A DNA stretch of 35,661 nt from Lachnospiraceae bacterium (GTDB lineage: Bacteria; Bacillota; Clostridia; Lachnospirales; Lachnospiraceae): the NCBI GenBank assembly GCA_017539565.1, contig JAFYCS010000046.1:1-35661 (forward strand). Direction: 5' to 3'. Each line of letters starts with the position of its first letter. The first letter of the stretch is position 1. Below are positions 24,129 through 31,553 of the stretch, in pieces. Made by a program: the position numbers and the translations under genes. The notes below the pieces were generated by a model that worked only from the letters and a program-made list of their open reading frames with translations, did no database searches and was not told the origin of the DNA.

Positions 24129-26804
24129 ATGAATTTATTCAAGAGACTGATATTACGGGTAAAAAATCCGGAAGTGCCTCTGCATGACCGCATGTTCCTG
24201 CTCGTCAGTATAATAACGACCATCTCGATATTCGTCGTCTTTATCGGGGATATAGTTTTAGGTGAGGATGAAAGGGAGATAATGACCCTGGGTGCTACGC
24301 TGGTAGTTGCACCCCTGATCACCGCTTTAGCCATGCGGTACAAACGTATCAATGTGGGAGCGGTACTGCAGGTACTGTGCATAATATTTGCCATAATGCC
24401 CGTCACCTTTTTCTACGGCGGGGGCTTATACGGCGGATCCCTGATCTGGTTTCCATATTGTTATCTGTTCATAGGACTGGTGCTTTCAGGGGCAGTGCGC
24501 ATCGTGATGATACTGCTGCTGACGGCGGTAGGTATCGCCGAATTTGCATTGGCATATTTCATGCCTGATCTTATTGCAGTTAAGCACGGTGAAGAGATGT
24601 TCTACCTGGATGTGTGCCTTTCTGTATTGGTAGTTGGCCTTATGACCTTTATCCTGGTAAGCTTCCTTACAAAGCTTTATGTTGCGGAGAATGACAGGGC
24701 CAAGGCGCAGGCGGCCAAGGTAGAGGAGATGAACAGGGCACAGAGCCGTTTCTTCTCCAATATGAGTCATGAGATACGTACCCCCATCAATACCATTATC
24801 GGACTTGATGAGATGATACTCCGTGAGAATATCTCGGAAGAAGTGGTGGAGGATGCAAAGAACATCCAGTCTTCAGGCAGGATGCTTTTGTCCCTCATCA
24901 ATGATATCCTTGATATGTCAAAGATCGAATCCGGCAAGATGGAGATAGTTCCCGTATCTTATGATGTGGGCGGCATGCTCTCCGAGATAGTCAATATGAT
25001 ATGGTCGAGGGCACAGGAAAAGGGACTTGAGTTCTCCGTGGATGTGGATCCGGAGATGCCTTCACAGTTATTTGCCGATGAGGTCAGGATCAAACAGATA
25101 CTGATCAACCTGCTGAACAACGCAGTCAAGTACACTAAAGAGGGTACGGTATCTTTGTCCATCAGTGCCAGAAAGCTGGGGACCAACAAGGTTTCTGTGA
25201 CCTATACGGTAGAGGATACCGGCATGGGTATCAGGAAAGAGAGCATCCCCCATCTCTTTGATGCCTTCAAGAGAGTGGACACTGTGAATAACCGTTATAT
25301 CGAAGGAACGGGACTGGGACTGTCCATAGTAAAACAACTCGTAGACCTGATGGGTGGTGATATAGCAGTAAACAGTATCTACACCAAAGGATCGACCTTC
25401 ATGGTAACTCTGGAACAGGAGATAGTTGATGAGAAAGCCATAGGGCATCTGAATCCGGAAACCTGGCGCATCTTAAGTTCCAGGGAGCATTACCATCAGA
25501 GCTTTGAAGCACCCGGTGCAAAGGTGCTTATAGTTGATGACAATAATTCAAACCTTATGGTGGCGGAAAAACTCCTGCGTGCCACCAGGATACAGGTATT
25601 CAAGGCATTGAGCGGGGCGGATGCATTAAAGCAGACTCTTAAGGAGCACTTTGATGCGATACTCATGGATCACCTTATGCCGGAAATGGACGGCATTGTA
25701 TGTATGCACGCCATAAGGGAGCAGGCCGGCGGGCTGTGCCGTAATACTCCCATAGTAGTGCTTACTGCCAATGCGGGCAGCACAAACCAGACGATGTATC
25801 AGAAGGAAGGCTTTGACGGTTATCTGGTCAAACCCGTAAGCGGCACGCTTCTGGAAGCGGCACTGTTAAAAGTCCTGCCCAGGGATTTGGTGCATCTTAA
25901 CAATATGTCGGAGGAAGAGTTCGAGAAAAACAGTGTGCTGCGACATACCCGCCATAAGATGCCGCTGATGATAACTACAGACAGCGTATCCGATCTGCCT
26001 GCGGAGCTTATCAAGAGACTGCATATAAAGGTCCTTCCTTATCATGTGCATACCCATAAGGGAAGCTTTTTAGACGGTATAGAGGCGGAGACCGATGCAG
26101 TCCTTAACTACATGGTCAAGGATGATTCGGAGGCAAGGAGCGAATGTCCTTCCGTAGCCGAATATGAAAGCTTCTTTGCGCAGTGCCTGTCACAGGCCCA
26201 GTACATACTGCATATCTCTATGGGAAAGAAATCTTCCGACGGCTATAAGAATGCCTGTGAAGCGGCTGTATCGTTCTATAATGTCACGGTATTTGATTCG
26301 GGACACTTATCCAGCGGTATGGGCCTTATGGCATTGGCAGCCAGGGAAATGTCGGAATCTGTCCAGGGTATCAGCGATGAACTGATAAGCTCCCTTGAAG
26401 CGCACAAGCAGCATGTGGAGACAAGCTTTATCGTGGACAGCACGGAGTATCTTAAGAGGGGCGGGAAGATATCCGAGACCCTTAACAAGTTCTGTACCGT
26501 GTTCATGCTGCACCCCGTATTCATAATGAAGGACAGCAGGTTAAAGACGGGAAATATTTTCTTCGGTACCAGGGATGCGGTGCGCAGGGGTTATATACAC
26601 TGGGCGCTCAGGCATACCATGGATATAGATGATTCGGTTCTCTTTGTCACATATGTTGGCATGAAGGAAGGGGAACTTAAGATGATAGAGGAAGAGGTAA
26701 ACAGTATATTCAGGTTCAAAAAGATATGGTTCCAGAAGGCTTCACCGGCGGTGGGCATCAACTGCGGTCCCGGAACTTTCGGCCTGATCTTCTCCAGGAA
26801 GTAA
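24129..26804 (+). CDS. Membrane hybrid histidine kinase-REC fused to a DegV (fatty-acid-binding) domain
   Basis: This 891-residue protein carries about six membrane helices (24-182), HisKA with His214 in SHEIRTP, HATPase with INLLNNAVKYT (326-336), DTGMGI (363-368) and GTGLGLSI (393-400), and a receiver (464-585; DD at 470-471, Asp514 in LMDHLMP). After a short linker, residues about 612-891 form a complete DegV/FakB-like domain: TTDSVSDLP (616-624), YHVHTHKGSFLDGIE, CPSVAEYESF, HISMGKKSSDGYKNA, VFDSGHLSSGMG, EYLKRGGKIS and GINCGPGTFGL at the C-terminus. FakB/DegV proteins bind fatty acids; the usual SxLSGTY stretch is altered here. The reading frame is continuous, with no frameshift or convincing internal start. 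It begins 3 bases after the previous stop. A lipid-responsive kinase is inferred. Confidence 0.93.
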   Translation: MNLFKRLILRVKNPEVPLHDRMFLLVSIITTISIFVVFIGDIVLGEDEREIMTLGATLVVAPLITALAMRYKRINVGAVLQVLCIIFAIMPVTFFYGGGLYGGSLIWFPYCYLFIGLVLSGAVRIVMILLLTAVGIAEFALAYFMPDLIAVKHGEEMFYLDVCLSVLVVGLMTFILVSFLTKLYVAENDRAKAQAAKVEEMNRAQSRFFSNMSHEIRTPINTIIGLDEMILRENISEEVVEDAKNIQSSGRMLLSLINDILDMSKIESGKMEIVPVSYDVGGMLSEIVNMIWSRAQEKGLEFSVDVDPEMPSQLFADEVRIKQILINLLNNAVKYTKEGTVSLSISARKLGTNKVSVTYTVEDTGMGIRKESIPHLFDAFKRVDTVNNRYIEGTGLGLSIVKQLVDLMGGDIAVNSIYTKGSTFMVTLEQEIVDEKAIGHLNPETWRILSSREHYHQSFEAPGAKVLIVDDNNSNLMVAEKLLRATRIQVFKALSGADALKQTLKEHFDAILMDHLMPEMDGIVCMHAIREQAGGLCRNTPIVVLTANAGSTNQTMYQKEGFDGYLVKPVSGTLLEAALLKVLPRDLVHLNNMSEEEFEKNSVLRHTRHKMPLMITTDSVSDLPAELIKRLHIKVLPYHVHTHKGSFLDGIEAETDAVLNYMVKDDSEARSECPSVAEYESFFAQCLSQAQYILHISMGKKSSDGYKNACEAAVSFYNVTVFDSGHLSSGMGLMALAAREMSESVQGISDELISSLEAHKQHVETSFIVDSTEYLKRGGKISETLNKFCTVFMLHPVFIMKDSRLKTGNIFFGTRDAVRRGYIHWALRHTMDIDDSVLFVTYVGMKEGELKMIEEEVNSIFRFKKIWFQKASPAVGINCGPGTFGLIFSRK

Positions 26805-26831
26805 ACTGTCTGTCTCGGGAAGGGATTTGCA

Positions 26832-27371
26832 ATGAGTTACATTACCACAATTACGGGCAAGCACTTTGACCCTATGGAGCCGGAACGTGCTCTGATAGAT
26901 ATTTACGATATCGCACACTCCCTTGCACACGTGTGCAGGGCAAACGGACATGTGAAGTTCTTTTATTCGGTGGCACAGCATTCCATCGCCTGCGCCCTTG
27001 AAGCTATAGCGCGGGGCTATGACAGGGACATCGTCCTGGGGTGTCTGCTGCATGACGGAAGTGAAGCATATATGTCCGATGTCATCAGGCCTCTTAAGAG
27101 CGCCATGAGCTTCTACCTTAAAGCAGAAGACAAAATGCAGAACATGATCTGGGAGAGGTTCATCGGACACGTCCCGGATGAGGAGGAGCGCGAAAAGATC
27201 TTTACGATCGATGACCTGATGCTTTCTGCGGAGTTTAAGCAGCTGATGGCTGAAGAACTGAACGATGAGTATAAAAAGCTTAAAAGGCAGGTTGTATGTG
27301 AGTACAGGCCACAGGCTGAAGTGAGGGATGAGTTTATAAGTCTCTTTGAGAAGGTGAGTGCAGGTAACTGA
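26832..27371 (+). CDS. HD-domain metal-dependent phosphohydrolase
   Basis: This 179-residue single-domain HD hydrolase resembles the YfbR/COG1896 type (5'-nucleotidase or nucleotide hydrolase). The metal-binding pattern is visible: H40 region, His50 in SVAQHS, His74-Asp75 in LLHDGSEAYMSDVIRPLK, and Asp83. No GYP motif is present, so it is not a c-di-GMP phosphodiesterase of the HD-GYP class. It starts 27 bases after the DegV-fusion gene with a good GGGAAGGG site and could be the last gene of that operon. The substrate is unknown; nucleotides are most likely from family knowledge. Confidence 0.85.
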   Translation: MSYITTITGKHFDPMEPERALIDIYDIAHSLAHVCRANGHVKFFYSVAQHSIACALEAIARGYDRDIVLGCLLHDGSEAYMSDVIRPLKSAMSFYLKAEDKMQNMIWERFIGHVPDEEEREKIFTIDDLMLSAEFKQLMAEELNDEYKKLKRQVVCEYRPQAEVRDEFISLFEKVSAGN

Positions 27372-27399
27372 TAAACTGCATGACCGGTTAAAAACAAGG

Positions 27400-27428
27400 T
27401 TTATAGTTTCAGGATTCTGTGATATAAT
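27400..27428 (+). promoter_or_regulatory. Promoter placed for a leaderless transcript
   Basis: TTTATA at 27400-27405, a 17-base spacer and a perfect TATAAT at 27423-27428. The ATG at 27436 lies 7 bases after the -10, where transcription is expected to start, and no ribosome site precedes it. Confidence 0.6.
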
Positions 27429-27435
27429 TTTCGTT

Positions 27436-28308
27436 ATGGCTGATAAGACCGAACTGGCAATGTTTTGCCACAAGATGCATAGTGCGCTGCATGCAGGCTT
27501 TGATGTTGAAAAAGCCTTTGTTGTCATGCAGGATGAAAAAGGATCACTGTATCCTGCCATAAAAAATACCCATAAAGGGATAGTCAGCGGCCTGAGCTTA
27601 AGCGAGGCTATGCGTGCAGATGAGAGCTTATATACTTCGGAGCTGGTGGATGCGGTATTTGTAACCGAGCAGACGGGACATATCGAAATGGCCTTCGACA
27701 GGATGGCAAAACGCTTTGACCAGCAGCTGGATACTATCAGGAAGATAAAGCGTGCGGCCACTTATCCTGTGATAGTGGTGATCGTATTTATCTGCGCGCT
27801 TCTGGCCGTAGCATCCGTATATAAATTTATGCCGGTGGCCATAATGATATCTGCGGCCATAGTCGGTTTCATAGCGGCGCTCATACTGGTACCCCAGGGA
27901 GTGAAAGGCATGAGCCGTTCTGACGCCTTTATCGGAAACGTGGTGATAAAGCTTCCCGTCATAGGCAAGATGGTACAGAAGGCAGAGCTTGCGGATTTTG
28001 CATCTAATATGGCCATATTTTATTCCTGCGGCTGCGAGGTGGCAAAGGGGCTTGAGTACAGTGCCCGTTCCCTTCGTAATGCGGCTTTGAAAGAGAAGGT
28101 TTATAAAGCAGCCAATATCGTAAAAAAGGGTGTGCCCTTATCGGATGCCATATCGGGATTTGATATATTTCCTCCCGATATCGTTAATGCATTAAGGAGC
28201 GGCGAGGCATCGGGATCGGTGGATGATATGCTCCTTACCATAGAAAAGTATTACAGAGCGGAGGTGCAGGGGAGATCGGATATAATATTTGCCGTTTTCC
28301 GAAGCTGA
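27436..28308 (+). CDS. Lone GspF/PilC-type (T2SSF) membrane protein, C-terminally short
   Basis: This 290-residue protein has two type II secretion system F domains: about 5-100 (ELAMFCHKMHSALHAGFDVE and TEQTGHIEMAFDRMA) and about 180-285 (ADFASNMAIFYSCGCEVAKG, SGEASGSVDDML). A pair of membrane helices lies between them (about 112-160). GspF proteins form the inner-membrane platform for pilin or pseudopilin assembly and are usually near 400 residues, with a final helix after the second domain. Here the chain stops just after that domain (IIFAVFRS), so the helix is missing. No ATPase, pilin or prepilin peptidase genes are nearby. ATG 27436 fits the domain start and a leaderless promoter; an in-frame GTG at 27358 would add 26 residues overlapping the HD gene. 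Confidence 0.75.
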   Translation: MADKTELAMFCHKMHSALHAGFDVEKAFVVMQDEKGSLYPAIKNTHKGIVSGLSLSEAMRADESLYTSELVDAVFVTEQTGHIEMAFDRMAKRFDQQLDTIRKIKRAATYPVIVVIVFICALLAVASVYKFMPVAIMISAAIVGFIAALILVPQGVKGMSRSDAFIGNVVIKLPVIGKMVQKAELADFASNMAIFYSCGCEVAKGLEYSARSLRNAALKEKVYKAANIVKKGVPLSDAISGFDIFPPDIVNALRSGEASGSVDDMLLTIEKYYRAEVQGRSDIIFAVFRS

Positions 28309-28309
28309 T

Positions 28310-29911
28310 ATGAAGGAAAGAAAGATACTTAAGAATAAGTTTTATCTGTATCTGACGGAATTTTTTGCGGGGATGAGTGTGATGGCAGTGGAGCTGGGTG
28401 CCAGCCGTCTTCTTGCCCCGTATTTTTCGTCCTCACAGATAGTATGGACCATAATTATAGGCACCATAATGATAGCAATGGCACTGGGAAATCTGTACGG
28501 AGGAAGGAGTGCGGATAAGGATCCCGATCCGGATAAGCTCTACGGCAGGATCATCATTGCAGCCATATGGATCGCTGCCATACCGGTGCTGGGGAAATAT
28601 CTGATCACGGGTATCGCCGTTGCACTGATATTTTCCATCAACAGCAATTTCCTTATAATAGCGGCCTTTGCGGCCTGTATGGTGGTGTTTGTATTCCCTC
28701 TGTTCTTACTGGGAACGGTCACGCCTTCACTGGTCAAGTATACCGTGGAAAGCACTGATGAGAGCGGAAGGGTAGTGGGAAGGCTCAATGCGGCCAATAC
28801 CATAGGCTCCATTATAGGTACTTTTGTACCGACCTTTATTTCGATCCCCGCGGTAGGTACTGCGGTGACCTTCCTGATCTTCGCAGGCATACTGCTGGCG
28901 CTGGCATTCATCTATTTCATCTCGGAGAAGCTGTTTGTAAAGAAGATGCCTGTGGCGGCGGTGCTGTTCATCTTGTGCTGCATCTTCGGCCATAACGGAA
29001 GCTTTGCCTTCTGGCAGGATGATCTGAGTTATGAAGGAGAATCTGTCTATAATTACCTGCAGGTGTCGGAGAACGACAGGCAGGTGATCCTTTCTACGAA
29101 CGTGCTCTTCGGTGTGCAGAGCGTATACCGCAAGCAGAAAGAACTGACCGGCATGTATTATGATTATGCCATGGCAGCACCTTTTATGGCGGGAGTCAAG
29201 GAAAAGGATAAGCTGGATACCCTGATACTGGGCATGGGTACCGGGACCTTCGCCACCCAGTGCAGCAGGTATTTTGATAACATGAACATTACCGGAGTGG
29301 AGATAGACCAGAGCATAACCGATCTGGCACGTAAATATTTCGAGCTTTCTTACGATATACCAGTGGTGACCTACGACGGACGGGCTTATCTTAATGCCGA
29401 CGACAGGAAATACGATGTGATAATGGTGGATGCCTATCAGGATATAACCATTCCCTTCCAGATGAGCTCTGTGGAATTCTTCAGCCTGGTAAAAGAGCAC
29501 CTGAATGAGAACGGAGTGATGGTGGTAAACATGAACATGCGCAGCAACGAGAAAGGCGATATAACGGAATATCTTTCCGACACCATTGCGTCTGTTTTTG
29601 ATAATGTCTATACCGTGGACGTGGCCGGCAGCACCAACAGGGAACTGTATGCTTTTTCCGATGCAGCCTGTATGGAGCGTTTTGAAGAAGAGCGCGAAGC
29701 AGAGGAGGCTGCCGATCTTTATGCCATGATGAACCGCGTGGGTAAGGAGCTGGAGCCCTATTCCGGCGGCAGTCTCATCATGACGGATGATAAAGCTCCT
29801 GTTGAGCTTCTTGGTATGAAAGTCATAGATTCGCTGATCGGCGAAGAAGCATCTTTCTATAAAGAAATATATAAAGAGCAGGGCCTTAAGGGACTCCTCG
29901 AATGGCTGTGA
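28310..29911 (+). CDS. Membrane protein fused to spermidine-synthase-like methyltransferase-fold domain
   Basis: This 533-residue protein belongs to the 'fused MFS/spermidine synthase' group. Residues about 10-232 contain seven or eight hydrophobic helices (AVELGASRLLAPYF, GRLNAANTIGSIIGTFVPTF). Residues about 240-500 are SpeE-like: ESVYNYLQV (244-252), the nucleotide-binding LILGMGTGTFATQ (305-317), VEIDQS (330-335) and MVDAYQD. The DSTDP motif of genuine spermidine synthases is not recognisable, so aminopropyl transfer is uncertain. The ATG is 1 base after the GspF-type stop and has no clear ribosome site, so coupling is likely; an in-frame TTG at 28289 is a weaker alternative. The substrate is unknown. 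Confidence 0.85.
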   Translation: MKERKILKNKFYLYLTEFFAGMSVMAVELGASRLLAPYFSSSQIVWTIIIGTIMIAMALGNLYGGRSADKDPDPDKLYGRIIIAAIWIAAIPVLGKYLITGIAVALIFSINSNFLIIAAFAACMVVFVFPLFLLGTVTPSLVKYTVESTDESGRVVGRLNAANTIGSIIGTFVPTFISIPAVGTAVTFLIFAGILLALAFIYFISEKLFVKKMPVAAVLFILCCIFGHNGSFAFWQDDLSYEGESVYNYLQVSENDRQVILSTNVLFGVQSVYRKQKELTGMYYDYAMAAPFMAGVKEKDKLDTLILGMGTGTFATQCSRYFDNMNITGVEIDQSITDLARKYFELSYDIPVVTYDGRAYLNADDRKYDVIMVDAYQDITIPFQMSSVEFFSLVKEHLNENGVMVVNMNMRSNEKGDITEYLSDTIASVFDNVYTVDVAGSTNRELYAFSDAACMERFEEEREAEEAADLYAMMNRVGKELEPYSGGSLIMTDDKAPVELLGMKVIDSLIGEEASFYKEIYKEQGLKGLLEWL

Positions 29912-29924
29912 TAAAGACGATAAT

Positions 29925-29953
29925 TTGCGTTATTATGTAAAGTAATGTATAAT
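29925..29953 (+). promoter_or_regulatory. Promoter placed for a leaderless transcript
   Basis: TTGCGT at 29925-29930, a 17-base spacer and a perfect TATAAT at 29948-29953. The ATG at 29961 lies 7 bases after the -10, matching the arrangement at 27400-27438. No ribosome site is present in the short gap. Confidence 0.65.
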
Positions 29954-29960
29954 ACGGCTC

Positions 29961-30854
29961 ATGTGGACAGCAGATAATTGGAAAGAATACAGTTTGTTAG
30001 ATACGGGAGACGGAGAGAAGCTGGAGCGCTGGGGACGCTTTATCCTTGTGCGCCCGGATCCGCAGGTGATCTGGCCCAGTGACCATAAGCATCCCGGGTG
30101 GAAGAAGAAGAACGCTCATTATCACCGCAGTACAAAAGGCGGCGGGGAATGGGAGTTTATCGACCTGCCGGAAGAGTGGAGCATAAGCTACCGGCTTCCG
30201 GATGAGAATATCCCGGCTCTTAAGTTTAACCTTAAACCCTTTGCGTTCAAGCATACCGGACTTTTCCCTGAGCAGGCAGCCAACTGGGACTGGATGAGTG
30301 AGAAGGTCAGCGCGGCTGTTAAGGAAGGCCGTCAGATAAAAGCCTTAAACCTTTTTGCGTATACCGGCGGGGCAACATGCGCACTTGCAGCAAGTGGCGC
30401 CCATGCGACCCATGTGGATGCGGCTAAAGGAATGGTGGGTTGGGCAAAGGAGAATGCCGCCGCTTCGGGGATACCTTCGGAGCGTACACGCTGGCTGGTG
30501 GATGACTGCCTTAAGTTCGTTGAACGTGAAGCCAGACGCGGCAACCGCTATGATGCGATACTGATGGATCCGCCTTCATACGGCAGGGGGCCTGGCGGTG
30601 AAGTCTGGAAGCTGGAAGAATGTGTATATAAGCTTATCTGTGAAGCGGCAGCGCTTCTTTCCGATAAGCCGCTCTTCTTCCTTATCAATTCTTATACTAC
30701 CGGACTGCAGCCTGCAGTACTCAAGTACATGCTGAAAAAGGCCATATGCGAAGAGCGGGGCGGCAGCGTGGAAGCCGATGAGCTGGGGCTTAAGCTGGAA
30801 GGAAGCGATTATGTGCTCCCCTGCGGTGCAACGGGCCGCTGGGTGGCAGGTTAA
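29961..30854 (+). CDS. Class I SAM-dependent (rRNA-type) methyltransferase
   Basis: This 297-residue methyltransferase is related to the COG1092/RlmI group that modifies cytosine in 23S rRNA. Residues about 1-115 form a basic, Trp-rich N-terminal part (HPGWKKKNAHYHRSTKGG). The SAM-binding motif I is NLFAYTGGATCALAASGA (130-147), followed by HVDAAKGMVGWAKENA (151-166), VDDCLKFVEREARRG (180-194) and the motif IV sequence LMDPPSYGRGPGG (201-213). No catalytic Cys beside the DPPS motif is evident, so target and base are uncertain. It probably uses a leaderless start. Confidence 0.88.
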   Translation: MWTADNWKEYSLLDTGDGEKLERWGRFILVRPDPQVIWPSDHKHPGWKKKNAHYHRSTKGGGEWEFIDLPEEWSISYRLPDENIPALKFNLKPFAFKHTGLFPEQAANWDWMSEKVSAAVKEGRQIKALNLFAYTGGATCALAASGAHATHVDAAKGMVGWAKENAAASGIPSERTRWLVDDCLKFVEREARRGNRYDAILMDPPSYGRGPGGEVWKLEECVYKLICEAAALLSDKPLFFLINSYTTGLQPAVLKYMLKKAICEERGGSVEADELGLKLEGSDYVLPCGATGRWVAG

Positions 30855-30885
30855 TATTTATAGGATCAGGGCCGATATATATAGT

Positions 30886-31407
30886 ATGACAGTAGCTGAA
30901 TTATCCTCAACTTTATACCGCCAGGCAGGTGTTGATGCAGCGGCGTTACGCCGTCTTAACAGCACCAGGCGTACGGACGGCCCTGCTGCGCTGGGAGAAG
31001 ATCACGGCGAAGGGCCTAAATTCAGTGATGTCTTAGCAGAGCTTGCGGCAAAGCACATGCCTGCGGCTGCGGAGGTCTCTACGGACAGCGAAACCGCGGC
31101 AGCACTCAGCGAAAAGCAGATCAGCGCGGTTTTAAAGAATGCACTGAGCTCCGATACCATATCCTCCGATCTGGTCAATGCTTTTACGGATAATCCGGAC
31201 CTGCTGGACAGGGTATTTGCGATATCCTCTGAAGATGATGACGATAACGGGGATCTTGGGGGACTGCTTAAGGATGACGATACAAACGCTTCTTTAAATA
31301 AGATGCTTACGGATATAACCACCGCTCAGGAATATCTGAGCTCCTCCTCCGGCCGGGAACTGATGGTGGCCATGGCACAGAGATCGCTCTCCGGGCTGGT
31401 AGAGTAA
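30886..31407 (+). CDS. Acidic hypothetical protein
   Basis: This 173-residue protein is not recognised. ATG 30886 is used because upstream in-frame codons offer no ATG, GTG or TTG outside the preceding methyltransferase gene. The only Shine-Dalgarno-like sequence (AGGATCAGGG) is 15 or more bases away, and a weak -10 (GATATA or TATATA, 30874-30881) lies just before it. The sequence is Ala/Ser/Asp-rich, predicted mostly helical and soluble: a basic N-terminal helix (ELSSTLYRQAGVDAAALRRL), a middle part with LAELAAKHMPAAAEV, an acidic run (SEDDDDNGDLGG at about 125) and a C-terminus RELMVAMAQRSLSGLVE. No Cys, no signal peptide. It is followed by a terminator. Confidence 0.65.
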   Translation: MTVAELSSTLYRQAGVDAAALRRLNSTRRTDGPAALGEDHGEGPKFSDVLAELAAKHMPAAAEVSTDSETAAALSEKQISAVLKNALSSDTISSDLVNAFTDNPDLLDRVFAISSEDDDDNGDLGGLLKDDDTNASLNKMLTDITTAQEYLSSSSGRELMVAMAQRSLSGLVE

Positions 31408-31434
31408 ATACGGCGATATATACAGGGAATTATT

Positions 31435-31461
31435 AAAGCAGAGACCGGCCTCTGCTTTTTT
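31435..31461 (+). terminator. Intrinsic terminator after the hypothetical gene
   Basis: GCAGAG (31438-31443) pairs with CTCTGC (31450-31455), extended by AAA/TTT, around loop ACCGGC and followed by six T. It closes the 26.8-31.4 kb gene group. Confidence 0.92.
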
Positions 31462-31478
31462 GATGCCTTTCCCGGTTC

Positions 31479-31507
31479 TTGAAAAAGTGGGTTTTTTATG
31501 CTAAACT
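31479..31507 (+). promoter_or_regulatory. Sigma-A-type promoter for the sodium symporter gene
   Basis: TTGAAA at 31479-31484, 17 bases, TAAACT at 31502-31507. A ribosome site AAGGAG at 31539-31544 precedes the ATG by 9 bases. Confidence 0.7.
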
Positions 31508-31553
31508 TGGCACGGGTTTTTTATTTCTATAAATAAAAAAGGAGTGGAAAAAG

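Noticed and set aside
26742-27761. Long antisense open frame (339 codons) opposite the HD and GspF-type genes
   Set aside because: Its translation is Cys/Ser/Ile-rich without family features, it lies opposite two recognisable coding regions, and no ribosome site or promoter supports it.
28281-28286. Perfect TATAAT inside the end of the GspF-type gene
   Set aside because: No -35-like hexamer at 16-18 bases was found, and the downstream ATG is 23 bases away with coupling to the previous stop more likely.
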